Source of the DNA: Nocardioides daedukensis
GTDB lineage: Bacteria > Actinomycetota > Actinomycetes > Propionibacteriales > Nocardioidaceae
Reading direction: 5' to 3'
Assembly (NCBI RefSeq): GCF_013408415.1
Contig: NZ_JACCAA010000001.1
Location: 496,001-560,000, forward strand
Length of the DNA stretch: 64,000 nucleotides
The stretch's first letter is position 1. Each line of letters begins with the position of its first letter. Shown here piece by piece: positions 38,634-47,118 of this stretch. Both the position numbers and the translations under genes were made by a program. Under the pieces are notes generated by a model. That model did no database searches. It was given only the letters and a program-made list of their open reading frames with translations, and was not told the DNA's origin.

Positions 38634-38774
38634 ATGAAGGCGCAGCTGTACGTGGCACAAGGAATCGTCGCAGGACGGGTCCACCACGAGCAGGATCCCA
38701 CCTGGCTCCGTCAGGTCCAGCTGGCTCGGGCCGAGGCCCGGGCCGAGCGACGCGCGCGCCGCGCCCGCCTCTGA
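38634..38774 (+). CDS. Small basic protein, 46 residues
   Basis: A short open frame from ATG 38634 to TGA 38772 with aagga five bases upstream. The product starts MKAQLYVAQGIVAGRVHH and ends in an Arg/Ala-rich helix. It is followed after 16 bases by a very strong hairpin, and preceded by a relatively AT-rich 100-base gap that could hold a promoter (acaattacatctacactg). No family is recognised. It may be a real small protein or the coding part of a small RNA. Confidence 0.6.
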   Translation: MKAQLYVAQGIVAGRVHHEQDPTWLRQVQLARAEARAERRARRARL

Positions 38775-38790
38775 TCCCTTCTCCGCACAA

Positions 38791-38827
38791 CAGCACTGGC
38801 CCCGGACGATGTCCGGGGCCAGTGCTG
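38791..38827. terminator. Strong bidirectional terminator hairpin
   Basis: A perfect 17-bp stem, cagcactggccccggac with its exact complement, encloses the 3-base loop gat. It separates the small 46-residue gene from the convergent HesB-like gene. A run of six A follows on the plus strand. Confidence 0.85.
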
Positions 38828-38840
38828 AGTCAAAAAACGG

Positions 38841-39113
38841 TCAGGCCTGTGGCGCGAGGGCGAACTGCACCCCGCCCTGCTGGTCGACCGCGGCGTCGAG
38901 GACCTTGTCGCCGAGCTGTTCGGCGGCGGGCGCGTCGAGGAAGATCGTGGCCCCGTCCTGCTCGACGACTTCGTCGCCGGGCTCGGCAGCGCCCACGGCG
39001 TTGACGGCGAAGGCCTGTTCGGCATCACTGGAGATCCGGAGTCCGGCAGTCTCCTCGGCCTGGTTGGCGATTTCCTTGACGATCGTGCTGGCGTTCTCGG
39101 TGAGGGTGAGCAT
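38841..39113 (-). CDS. HesB/IscA-like protein lacking cysteines
   Basis: 90 residues with the fold order of A-type Fe-S carriers: MLTLTENASTIVKEIANQAEETAGLRIS, then DGATIFLDAPAAEQLGDKVLDAAVDQQGGVQFAL, which matches the IscA stretch before the cluster loop. None of the three conserved cysteines is present, so it cannot bind a cluster in the usual way. aaggag lies six bases before the ATG. Many actinobacteria carry such a protein annotated as HesB. Function unknown. Confidence 0.78.
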   Translation of the reverse strand: MLTLTENASTIVKEIANQAEETAGLRISSDAEQAFAVNAVGAAEPGDEVVEQDGATIFLDAPAAEQLGDKVLDAAVDQQGGVQFALAPQA

Positions 39114-39229
39114 GTGCTCTCCTTACGCAGATTGCGTGCATGACGACTACACCATTGCGCGGCCACCGGGCGTATGCAAGGCGACGTACGGCCGGTGCGC
39201 CCTGCATTACCATCTGGCAGGCTCGACCC

Positions 39230-39655
39230 ATGAGCGAGAACGAGACACTGCGCAGCGTCGATCTGGAACGGATCGGCATCGCCCGCTACAAGGCCGTGAA
39301 CAGCCGTGGGGGAGTGCTCCCGATCGGCAGCGGCGAGGACCCGGACTTCACGCCCGTCGAGCTGCTGCTGGCTGCGATCGCCGGTTGCAGCGCCATCGAC
39401 GTGGACCTGATCACCGGCAAGCGCGCGCAGCCCGAGGCCTTCTCGGTCCACGCGAGCGGCGACAAGGTGCGCGACGAGAACGGCAACCACCTGACCAATC
39501 TGCGGGTCACCTTCGACATCGCTTTCCCCGACGGTGAGGACGGCGACCGGGCGCGGGAGTTCCTGCCGCGCGCGATCGAGCAGAGCCGTGATCGGCTGTG
39601 CACGGTGAGTCGCACCGTCGCCCTCGGGTCGCCCGTGGAATTCGGTCAGGACTGA
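39230..39655 (+). CDS. OsmC-family peroxide-detoxifying protein
   Basis: 141 residues. The two redox cysteines are C53 in AIAGCSAIDVD and C124 in DRLCTVSRTV, with the family order strand-helix-strand around them. OsmC/Ohr proteins reduce peroxides through these thiols. The ATG at 39230 is chosen from spacing to the family N-terminus. Divergent from the HesB-like gene. Confidence 0.86.
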   Translation: MSENETLRSVDLERIGIARYKAVNSRGGVLPIGSGEDPDFTPVELLLAAIAGCSAIDVDLITGKRAQPEAFSVHASGDKVRDENGNHLTNLRVTFDIAFPDGEDGDRAREFLPRAIEQSRDRLCTVSRTVALGSPVEFGQD

Positions 39656-39680
39656 CCTCCGGCGGCCCTACACTGCCGCC

Positions 39681-40586
39681 ATGCCGATTCCTTCCAGCCT
39701 GATCGACCACCCCGGGCAGATCCCGTCCCAGACCGGACGCCGGTTCGTGGTCACCGGTGCCACCGGCGGACTCGGCATCGAGCTGACCCGTGCCCTGGCC
39801 ACAGCGGGTGCCGACGTGGTCATGGCCGTGCGGAACACCACGGCAGGCGAGCAGGCCGCCGAGCGGGTACGTCGTACCGGCGCGCCCGGGAGGGTCGAGG
39901 TGAGGCAGCTCGACGTCGCCGACCTCGCGTCCATCCACGCCTTCGCCGGCGACCTCGAGCAGGTCGACGTGCTGATCAACAATGCCGGGATCATGGGTGT
40001 GCCTCAGGGGCAGACGGTCGACGGCTTCGAGATGCAGATCGGCACCAACCACCTCGGACACTTCGCCCTGACCAACCTGGTGCTGCCCAAGCTGACCGAC
40101 CGGGTCGTGCTGCTGGGCTCACACGCCCACTGGTCCGGTCGCCTCGACGTCGACGACCTCGATCACGCCACCCGCCGCTACGGCGGCTATCCGGCCTACG
40201 CCCAGTCGAAGCTGGCCACCCTGCTCTTCATGGGCGAGCTCCAGCGGCGACTGACCGCTGCCGGCTCCTCGGTGCGTGCCGTGGGCGCTCACCCCGGCTA
40301 CACCGCCACTGGGATCACGATGCACACCGGCAACGGTCTCTTCACCTCAATCAGCCGGTTGGGCAACCTCGTGGCCGGGATGAAGCCCTGGCGCGGGGCA
40401 TTGCCGGTCCTCGCCGCTGCCACGCTCGACATCCCCGGGGACACCTACCTCGGACCGCGTGCCGCGGGTGGGTTCCTCGGGTCGCCGGCACCGGCGCGGC
40501 GCTCACGCGCAGCGAGCGACACGGGCCTGGCTGCCGACCTGTGGCAGAGGTCCGCCTCGCTCACCGGCGTGGACTTCCCGCTCTGA
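39681..40586 (+). CDS. Short-chain dehydrogenase (retinol-dehydrogenase-like)
   Basis: 301 residues. TGATGGLGIELTRALATAGADVVMAVRN binds NADP(H), INNAGIM and YAQSKLATLLFM supply the structural and catalytic motifs. The order matches oxidoreductases of the WWOX/retinol dehydrogenase branch. The substrate is unknown. It begins 25 bases after the OsmC gene and may be cotranscribed. Confidence 0.85.
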   Translation: MPIPSSLIDHPGQIPSQTGRRFVVTGATGGLGIELTRALATAGADVVMAVRNTTAGEQAAERVRRTGAPGRVEVRQLDVADLASIHAFAGDLEQVDVLINNAGIMGVPQGQTVDGFEMQIGTNHLGHFALTNLVLPKLTDRVVLLGSHAHWSGRLDVDDLDHATRRYGGYPAYAQSKLATLLFMGELQRRLTAAGSSVRAVGAHPGYTATGITMHTGNGLFTSISRLGNLVAGMKPWRGALPVLAAATLDIPGDTYLGPRAAGGFLGSPAPARRSRAASDTGLAADLWQRSASLTGVDFPL

Positions 40587-40637
40587 GCCGTCCGGCTCTG
40601 GGCGTACTTGTTTCGGGCGGACCTGCTGTAGGTCAGC

Positions 40638-41309
40638 TCAGTCGCTGACCACCACGTCGGTCAGCGTGACCGGTGTATTGGGTGCGCCGCCGCCTGCCGG
40701 GTTGGAGCCGTCGTCGCCGGCCTTGCCGACCTCGAGGAGTCGCGCGACTCCGGCCTCGTCGATGGTCCCGAACACGGTGTAGTCGGGCTGGAAGCCCGAG
40801 TCGTCGAAGACCAGGAAGAACTGCGAACCGTTGGTGTCCTCGCCCGAGTTGGCCATCGCGATCGTGCCCTTGGGATAGGTCTCGTCACCGCTCAGCTCGT
40901 CGTCGAAGCGGTAGCCCGGCCCGCCTGCCGTGGTGCCCGTGGGGTCGCCGCATTGGAGGATCGCGAACCCGGGGGCATAGCCCAGTCGCGGGCACGCGGT
41001 GTCGTCATAGAAGTCCTGCTCCGCCAAGGAGACGAACGAGTTCACCGTGCACGGAGCCTTGTCGGCGTCGAGGGTGAGCGGGATGTCGCCGACCGTGGAC
41101 TTGATGGTCACCGACACCTTGCCGGTCCGGCTGGGCTCGCTCGGCGGTGCCTTGATCCCGTCCTTGGCCGACTGGCCCTCCGGGGTGTAGGTGCAGGCGG
41201 CCTTCGTCTCCTTGCCGCTCTTCTTGGAGTCGTCGGTGTCATCACCACTGCACGCAGTGAGGGAGAGCAGGGTGACGGTGGCCAGCACGGCCAGGGTTCG
41301 CTTCAGCAT
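40638..41309 (-). CDS. Secreted lipoprotein cyclophilin (peptidyl-prolyl isomerase)
   Basis: 223 residues. The signal MLKRTLAVLATVTLLSLTACSGDD has a lipobox with Cys20. The cyclophilin domain follows: PLTLDADKAPCTVNSFVSLAEQDFYDDTACPRL, then ILQCGDPTGTTAGGPGYRFDDE and GTIAMANSGEDTNGSQFFLVF. It would assist folding of exported proteins outside the membrane. The start ATG 41309 is chosen for the signal peptide; the longer open frame upstream codes no plausible sequence. Confidence 0.92.
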   Translation of the reverse strand: MLKRTLAVLATVTLLSLTACSGDDTDDSKKSGKETKAACTYTPEGQSAKDGIKAPPSEPSRTGKVSVTIKSTVGDIPLTLDADKAPCTVNSFVSLAEQDFYDDTACPRLGYAPGFAILQCGDPTGTTAGGPGYRFDDELSGDETYPKGTIAMANSGEDTNGSQFFLVFDDSGFQPDYTVFGTIDEAGVARLLEVGKAGDDGSNPAGGGAPNTPVTLTDVVVSD

Positions 41310-41404
41310 GCGCGGCAGCCTACCGAGGCCCCGGCGCCGGCCGTGCGGGTACGTCGTACCCACGGATCGTGCTCGACGCCGAGGCGTGGCGACGACCGGT
41401 TGCC

Positions 41405-42151
41405 TCAGATGCCGCAGCTGGGTGCCGACCAGAAGATCCGGTCGGGGCGGATGTCCACGTGGACATGGTCGTTGTGATCGGGATAGCCCGGGCCGAGCAG
41501 GGTTCCGAAGCTGACGTAGCGAGCCGCTTGCGCGATCCGGCACAGGGTGGTGTTGCCGTTGACCGGCACCACGTCGATCGCCCTGCCATAGGTGTGCTGC
41601 CCCGTGCCGGAACCGCCGACCGAGCGGTCGCACGACTGCGAGCGGAAACCGGACGTGACGCGCAGCGGGATGTCACCCATCCGGTGGCGCAACGCCTCTG
41701 CGCGCCACATGGCTCGGAGCAGGTTCGCCTTGACCGTCGAAGAGCTCACCGAGCCGCCGCTGTAGCCGCCGACTCCACACCCGCCGTCCACCTCGGTCCA
41801 GGAGAAGTGGGCGGGCGAACAGTCGTCCTTCTGCAACCCGTAGAGCTTGGTGAAGGTGTCCGGCCCGGCGACCCCGTCGGCGGACAGGCCGTAGGCAGCC
41901 TGGAAGTTCTTCACGGCCGTGGTGGTCTGCGGACCATAGCTCCCGTCGACGGCCATGTTCGTGCGATATCCGGCCCATCCGGCGACCCGGATCTGCAGCT
42001 GGGACACGTCGGCGCCGGTGGCACCGGCCTTCAGGGTCCTGCTCCACGTGTAGCAGGCATCGGCATTGGCCGGAGTCGTGCTGCTGAGCACGACGAGGCC
42101 GGTCATCGCGAGTGCGATGGCAGCCAGGAGGGTGGAGAGACGACGGCGCAT
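41405..42151 (-). CDS. Secreted peptidoglycan-binding M15 peptidase
   Basis: 248 residues. A signal peptide (STLLAAIALAMTGLVVLSSTTPANA) precedes a peptidoglycan-binding domain (GADVSQLQIRVAGW to VAGPDTFTKLYGL) and a C-terminal M15 (D-Ala-D-Ala carboxypeptidase-like) domain with zinc ligands in GQHTYGRAIDVV and DHNDHVHVD. ATG 42151 has aaggag six to seven bases upstream. Probable cell wall hydrolase. Cysteines in DACYTW and DDCSP suggest a disulfide. Confidence 0.88.
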   Translation of the reverse strand: MRRRLSTLLAAIALAMTGLVVLSSTTPANADACYTWSRTLKAGATGADVSQLQIRVAGWAGYRTNMAVDGSYGPQTTTAVKNFQAAYGLSADGVAGPDTFTKLYGLQKDDCSPAHFSWTEVDGGCGVGGYSGGSVSSSTVKANLLRAMWRAEALRHRMGDIPLRVTSGFRSQSCDRSVGGSGTGQHTYGRAIDVVPVNGNTTLCRIAQAARYVSFGTLLGPGYPDHNDHVHVDIRPDRIFWSAPSCGI

Positions 42152-42238
42152 GGTTGAGCTCCTTGTTCCTGAGACGGCCCCCAAGGGCCCGTGGGAACAA
42201 TCTGTCGCGTCCCGCTCGGTTTGGGAAGGCGCTGCAGC

Positions 42239-42712
42239 TCAGCAGGCCTTCTCCTCGAACTCGCCGTAGGCCGCCACCTGCTTGCGCTCCTGGGCGGTGG
42301 CCCCTTTGAGGACACTGCCCATCTGATCGAGCGAGGTGGCCTTCTGCACGAAGTCGTTGAGCCAGACCAGCCCGGCGCGGGCTTCGTCGCTCGCGTCGGT
42401 GGGCAGGAGCCGGACCAGGTCGGCGACGGCGGTCTGCAGGTCGTCGATGGTCTCGGCGTCGTTGGCGGCCTCGGCCGCGGTGCAGTAGGCGGCGTACTTG
42501 CCCGCGGGCACGCTCGGGCTCGCCGTGGCGGTCGTCGGGTCGCTGGGCGCAGCAGTCGGCGAGGTGGCCGAGCCGCTGGGGGAGGAGCCGGACGAGGCAC
42601 CGGTGGTGCTCGACGCACCGCGGCCGCCCCGGTCACCGTCATCCGTCCCGCAGGCTGCGAGAGGCCCGACCGCGAGCAGGATTGCGAGACGAGCCAGGGT
42701 GGTGCGGCGCAT
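42239..42712 (-). CDS. Hypothetical lipoprotein with Ser/Thr-rich linker
   Basis: 157 residues. LAILLAVGPLAACGTDD is a lipoprotein signal with Cys21; a Ser/Gly/Thr/Pro-rich stretch follows to about residue 70, then a small helical domain with two cysteines (YCTAAEAAND and the C-terminal EEKAC). No known family is recognised. Surface-anchored by inference. Confidence 0.72.
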   Translation of the reverse strand: MRRTTLARLAILLAVGPLAACGTDDGDRGGRGASSTTGASSGSSPSGSATSPTAAPSDPTTATASPSVPAGKYAAYCTAAEAANDAETIDDLQTAVADLVRLLPTDASDEARAGLVWLNDFVQKATSLDQMGSVLKGATAQERKQVAAYGEFEEKAC

Positions 42713-42767
42713 GGGGGCTCCTTGGTGGGGGACCGGCGTGAACTATCGGTGGGGCCGTGCGACCAAA

Positions 42768-43895
42768 CTAGGACGTGCGGGCAAGCAGGACCATCACCTC
42801 GTGGTGGTCGGTCTGCGGGAACATGTCGAAGAGCCCCGCGCTGACGATCCGGTAGTTCCCCATCGCCGTCATGTCGCGGGCCAACGTGGTCACGTTGCAG
42901 CTCGAGTAGAGGACGTGCGTGGGGCCGTGATCATCGAGCCTGCGGGCCAGGTCGGCGCCGATGCCACGGCGGGGCGGATTCACCACGACCAGGTCCGGCA
43001 CCGTCTCGGTGAGGAATTCGGTGGCGTCCCCGACATGCCAGTCATGGGCGTACGTCGTCCCGGCGGCCAGCTGGGAAGCGCTTTGTCGAGCGCTCCTGAT
43101 CGCCTCGCCGGAGACCTCCACGCCGATCACCCGACGGGCGCCGTGTCCGAGAGCGTGCAGCGCGAATCCACCCACTCCGCAATAGAGGTCCAGGACGGTT
43201 TCGGGACGGATGCGTGAGGTCCACTCGCGAGCCTGGGCATAGAGCGCGGCAGCGATGTGGGTGTTGGTCTGGAAGAAGCTCTGCGTCCGCAGCTGGAGGA
43301 CCACGTCGTTGACCCGCATCGGGAGGGCGTCGTGCTCGGTCAGCACGATCTCCTCGGGGCCCTCGAGGATCGCCTTGTGCTCGGGTTGCAGGTTGATCGA
43401 CACCACTCGCGCTTCGGGGAGGGCGGCCCGGATGATGTCGAGCTTCTCGGCGATCTTCGTCGCCTGGCCGCGCGAGCGGAGCACGAACCGGATCATCGCC
43501 TCGCCGTCGGGGGAGTGCGTGATCAGCAGGTGCTTGAGCTCACCGGTGCGGGCGGGCACGTCGTACGGCGTGAGCTCCAGGTCGGTGACGAGTTGCGGCA
43601 GACGCTGCACGATGTCGGCGAGGCCGGGCTCATAGAGACCGCACCGGGTCAGGTCCACTCCGCGTTGCTGACCGTCGAGGATCCCCAGTGTGGGGGCGCC
43701 CCTGCGGCCGCCCACGACGAGCTTCGCCTTGTTCCGGAAGCCCGACTCGGGGCCGGTCGTCGGCTCGGACCAGGGCAGTTCGGCGCCGAGGATTCCGGCG
43801 ACCACGGCATGCTTGCGCCGCACCTGATCGGCATACGGCTCTCCCATGTGGGCGCACGAACGGCACACGCCCGCATCGAAGTAGCCACACTGCAC
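42768..43895 (-). CDS. rlmC: 23S rRNA (uracil-C5)-methyltransferase RlmC
   Basis: 375 residues, very like E. coli RlmC. The N-terminal MQCGYFDAGVCRSC and C85 give the four cysteines of the Fe-S cluster; GFRNKAKLVVGG, VLRSRGQATKI, LQPEHKAILEGPEEIVLTEHDALPMRVNDV and SFFQTN follow in order. SAM motif LDLYCGVGGFALHAL and the catalytic cysteine in YSSCNVTTLARD are intact. It methylates U747 in helix 35 of 23S rRNA in E. coli; the same site here is assumed. Confidence 0.92.
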   Translation of the reverse strand: MQCGYFDAGVCRSCAHMGEPYADQVRRKHAVVAGILGAELPWSEPTTGPESGFRNKAKLVVGGRRGAPTLGILDGQQRGVDLTRCGLYEPGLADIVQRLPQLVTDLELTPYDVPARTGELKHLLITHSPDGEAMIRFVLRSRGQATKIAEKLDIIRAALPEARVVSINLQPEHKAILEGPEEIVLTEHDALPMRVNDVVLQLRTQSFFQTNTHIAAALYAQAREWTSRIRPETVLDLYCGVGGFALHALGHGARRVIGVEVSGEAIRSARQSASQLAAGTTYAHDWHVGDATEFLTETVPDLVVVNPPRRGIGADLARRLDDHGPTHVLYSSCNVTTLARDMTAMGNYRIVSAGLFDMFPQTDHHEVMVLLARTS

Positions 43896-43952
43896 GCGGC
43901 AACGATACGGCTGGTCGCCGCTGGTCTCGCCGTTGCCATTGCGTGGGGAGGA

Positions 43953-44438
43953 TCAGGGGAGTGCGCGTGCCTGGTCGAGCAGGAGCCGGAGCAGCTCGGT
44001 GACCGTGTCGGATCGGACCCGGCGGCGATCGCCGGGCAGCATCAGCCGCAGGTGGGCATCACCACCGGGTCCACTCACTGCGACATGGACGAGGCCCACG
44101 GGTTTCTCGGGTGTGCCGCCACCCGGTCCCGCGACACCGGTGGTCGAGATCCCAAAGCTGGTCTCGAGCCGGTGGCGTGCACCTCGCGCCATCGCGAGGG
44201 CGACCGGCTCGCTCACTGCGCCGTGTTCTGCGAGCACGTCGGCGTCGACGCCGAGCTGGGAGATCTTGGCGGCGTTGGAGTAGGTGACGAAGCCTCCGAC
44301 GAGATAGGCCGACGAGCCGGGCCGATCCGCGAGGCGGGCCGCGACCAGCCCTGCGGTGCAGGACTCGGCGGTGGCGACGGTGAGTCCCTTGGCCAGGAGC
44401 TCGTTGGCCAGGTCCTCGTCGAGACGATCGGGCGCCAT
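43953..44438 (-). CDS. CinA-family nicotinamide-nucleotide amidohydrolase (PncC-like)
   Basis: 161 residues. TVATAESCTAGLVAARLADRPGSSAYLVGGFVTYSNAAK and STTGVAGPGGGTPEKPVGLVHVAV are the diagnostic blocks of the CinA C-terminal domain; the MoCF-like domain is absent. PncC deamidates nicotinamide mononucleotide in the pyridine nucleotide cycle. ATG 44438 lies two bases after the upstream DUF1206 stop; TTG 44450 is possible. Confidence 0.88.
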   Translation of the reverse strand: MAPDRLDEDLANELLAKGLTVATAESCTAGLVAARLADRPGSSAYLVGGFVTYSNAAKISQLGVDADVLAEHGAVSEPVALAMARGARHRLETSFGISTTGVAGPGGGTPEKPVGLVHVAVSGPGGDAHLRLMLPGDRRRVRSDTVTELLRLLLDQARALP

Positions 44439-44439
44439 G

Positions 44440-45258
44440 TCAGCGGTCAATGTGACGGGCCCATGCGAAGCAGAAGAGACCGAACGCGATGAAGCCTGCG
44501 CCCACCAGTCCGATCATTATCGGGCCGAAGGGCTGCTCCAGGACCGTCAGCAGCGCCTCGTCGAGCCCACCGGACTTCTTGGCCTCGTGGGTTGCTGCGG
44601 CATAGCCGAACAACGCGGCGACGGAGAGCACCCCGGCACCCTTGGCGACATAGCCGATCCGGCCGAGCCAGACGTATGCCGTTCCGACCTTGCCGTCGGT
44701 GCCGTCCGAGTCGATGTCCTTCAGGAACGTCTTCAGCACCCCGCGTCGGATCAGGTATCCCGCCACGATCGCAATGCCCAGGGCCACGGCACCGACGATG
44801 AACTGGCCGAGGGGGAGATCCATCAGCTTGGCGCTCGTGGAGTCGGTGGAGTCACCTTGGGAGGAGGACCGTGAGCCGACGGCCACGCGCAGCGCGCTCT
44901 GGGCGATCGCGGCATAGACGACTGCCTTGCCGAGGCTGATCAGCCGCTTGCGCAACCGCTTGCCCCCGTTGAGGTCGCGGTGCCCAACCACGGCGTCCAC
45001 GAGCTGCCACAGGGCAAGGAGGACCATCCCGATCCCGATCGCCCAGACCAGCGCCTTGCCGAACGGCTGCTCGGCCAGTTGCTGGATGGCGCCGTTGCTG
45101 TCTGCCTTGCCCTCGCGATCTCCGAGGGCGAGCTGAATCGACAGCCAGCCCATGACGAGATGGACCACACCGAACGCCAGGAGGCCGACCCGCGCCAGGT
45201 GGTCGATGGCTTCGCTGTTGTCGACCTTGCGCGCAGTCTGGGTTCCGGGGGCTGTCAT
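44440..45258 (-). CDS. DUF1206 membrane protein
   Basis: 272 residues with six predicted membrane helices arranged as three pairs. Each pair repeats a pattern such as RVGLLAFGVVHLVMGWLSIQLALG, GKAVVYAAIAQSALRVAVG and RIGYVAKGAGVLSVAALFGYAA, as in the DUF1206 family. The phrase EQPFG occurs twice (AEQPFGKAL and LEQPFGPIM). Function unknown. Probably cotranscribed with the CinA-like gene. Confidence 0.88.
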   Translation of the reverse strand: MTAPGTQTARKVDNSEAIDHLARVGLLAFGVVHLVMGWLSIQLALGDREGKADSNGAIQQLAEQPFGKALVWAIGIGMVLLALWQLVDAVVGHRDLNGGKRLRKRLISLGKAVVYAAIAQSALRVAVGSRSSSQGDSTDSTSAKLMDLPLGQFIVGAVALGIAIVAGYLIRRGVLKTFLKDIDSDGTDGKVGTAYVWLGRIGYVAKGAGVLSVAALFGYAAATHEAKKSGGLDEALLTVLEQPFGPIMIGLVGAGFIAFGLFCFAWARHIDR

Positions 45259-45322
45259 GGCCGAAGCCTATAGCGGTGAGCGGTGGAGCGGATCGCACGA
45301 CGAGTGGGAATACGGTGGTGCC

Positions 45323-46360
45323 ATGCCACTGACCGGTGCCGTCCGCACGGCTAAGAGAGCGCCCCTGCTGCAGATGGTGAAGACCGCCCTCGCCACGATC
45401 CTTGCCTGGATCGTGGCCGGTCTGCTGATCCCGGACGGACCCGCGCCGGTGTTCGCCGCCATAGCGGCGATGTTGGTCGTGCAGCCGAGCCTCAACCAGT
45501 CCCTGACCAAGGGGGTCGAGCGAAGTGTGGGGGTGATCGCGGGCGTCGTGCTCGCCTCGGCACTGGCCCTGGCGTTCGGCAGCGCGACGTGGGTGGTCCT
45601 GATCGCCACCGCCGCGGCCCTCGCCCTCGCCTGGGGACTGCGGATGACCATGGGCTCGGCCAACCAGGTCGCGATCAGCGCCCTGCTGGTCCTGGCCATC
45701 GGCTCCGGGACCGTCGACTATGCGCTGGCCCGGATCCTGGAGACCTTCATCGGCGCGATCATCGGCATCGTCGTACACCTGGCACTTGTGCCCCCGGTTG
45801 CGATGGTGCCCGCGCGTCGCGCCCTGGACAACTTCGGTGAGGAGATCGCCAGGTCACTCGAACGGCTCTCGGCGGATCTCTCCCATCCACGCTCACCCAA
45901 GCAGCTCGAAGCCCTGATGATCGACGCTCGCCGGCTCCATGGTGTGCGCGAGGAGACCTATGAGGCGCTTTCCGAGGCGGATGACTCGCTCGCCCTCAAT
46001 CCCCGCGGCAGACGGCACCGCGACGAGGTTGCCGGCCTGAGGCAGACGGTCGACATTTTCGCGTTGATCGCCACCCAGGTGTTGGGGATGGCCCGCGCCT
46101 ATGTCGATCAGTACGACGAGGGGGTGCACTCCGAGCTCGCCGTCCGCGGGATCGCCGAGGAGCTGCGACGCGCCGCCCATGACACCAGGCGACAGGTGCG
46201 CCTCACCTTGGCCGAGCCGTCCTCGCCATACGTCGAGGAGGCGCCCGCGCTCACCGCGCCGCTCACCCTGGGTGCTCCGTCGGGGATGCGGTGGATCCTG
46301 ATCGGTTCGTTGATGGAGGACCTGCGCCGGATCCGCGAGGAGCTCGGGGCCCGCACCTGA
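45323..46360 (+). CDS. FUSC/ArAE-family membrane protein
   Basis: 345 residues. An N-terminal cluster of hydrophobic segments (about 15-155: LATILAWIVAGLLIPDGPAPVFAAIAAMLVVQPSLNQSL and so on) is followed by a helical cytoplasmic domain. The ordering and the PVFAAIAAMLV-QPS motif are typical of fusaric-acid-resistance/aromatic acid exporter proteins. The substrate is unknown. Divergent from the DUF1206 gene. Confidence 0.84.
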   Translation: MPLTGAVRTAKRAPLLQMVKTALATILAWIVAGLLIPDGPAPVFAAIAAMLVVQPSLNQSLTKGVERSVGVIAGVVLASALALAFGSATWVVLIATAAALALAWGLRMTMGSANQVAISALLVLAIGSGTVDYALARILETFIGAIIGIVVHLALVPPVAMVPARRALDNFGEEIARSLERLSADLSHPRSPKQLEALMIDARRLHGVREETYEALSEADDSLALNPRGRRHRDEVAGLRQTVDIFALIATQVLGMARAYVDQYDEGVHSELAVRGIAEELRRAAHDTRRQVRLTLAEPSSPYVEEAPALTAPLTLGAPSGMRWILIGSLMEDLRRIREELGART

Positions 46361-46437
46361 GCTCGCCGCTGGGGCCGCGCGGCTGCCTCACACGAGACAG
46401 GTACGAGGCGGGGGAGAGGTGCACATAGGCTGGCTGG

Positions 46438-47112
46438 GTGCTCTACGAGGTTCTTCATGCCGCCGTTCCGCCAGTGGCCCGCGCCGTGTGGCGCCCCACG
46501 GTCGAGGGCGTGGAGAACGTCCCGATGACCGGGCCCGTGCTGCTCGCCAGCAACCACCTCAGCTTCGTCGACAGCGTGGTGATCCCGATCATCGCGCCGC
46601 GGAAGGTGGCCTTCCTCGCGAAGGCCGAATATTTCACCGGGCCCGGCCTCAAGGGCAAGCTGAGCAAGGCCTGGTTCGAGGGTCTCGGCATGGTGCCCGT
46701 GGACCGGACCGACACCCGTGCCGCACTGAACTCACTGGACATCGCCCTGGACATCCTGGGTCGCGGGGGAGCGTTCGGCATATATCCCGAGGGGACCCGA
46801 TCACGCGACGGGCGGCTCTATCGCGGTCGGACGGGCGTCGCTCAGCTCGCCCTGTCAGGCGGGGTCCCGGTGGTCCCCGTGGGGCTGGAGGGCACCGCTG
46901 ACCTGCAGCCCATCGACTCGGTGCTCCCACGGCGGGCGAAGGTGACGGTGCGGTTCGGCACCCCGTTGGACTTCTCCGGCCGCTTCGAGGGAGTCGCTCC
47001 CGGACGCGCCCGCCGTGAGGCCACCGACGAGATCATGGATGCCATCCACGCGCTCACCGGCCAGGAGCGCGCCGCGTCATACAACGAACGGCCCTCCGAA
47101 CCGGCAGACTGA
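46438..47112 (+). CDS. 1-acylglycerol-3-phosphate acyltransferase (PlsC family)
   Basis: 224 residues. The catalytic NHLSFVDS (H-x4-D) lies near residue 40 and YPEGTRSRDGRLYRGRTGVAQLAL near residue 118 gives the phosphate-binding motif. It acylates lysophosphatidic acid or a related lipid at the membrane. GTG start is the first in frame, close to the family N-terminus. Next gene follows after six bases. Confidence 0.9.
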   Translation: MLYEVLHAAVPPVARAVWRPTVEGVENVPMTGPVLLASNHLSFVDSVVIPIIAPRKVAFLAKAEYFTGPGLKGKLSKAWFEGLGMVPVDRTDTRAALNSLDIALDILGRGGAFGIYPEGTRSRDGRLYRGRTGVAQLALSGGVPVVPVGLEGTADLQPIDSVLPRRAKVTVRFGTPLDFSGRFEGVAPGRARREATDEIMDAIHALTGQERAASYNERPSEPAD

Positions 47113-47118
47113 GGTGGC

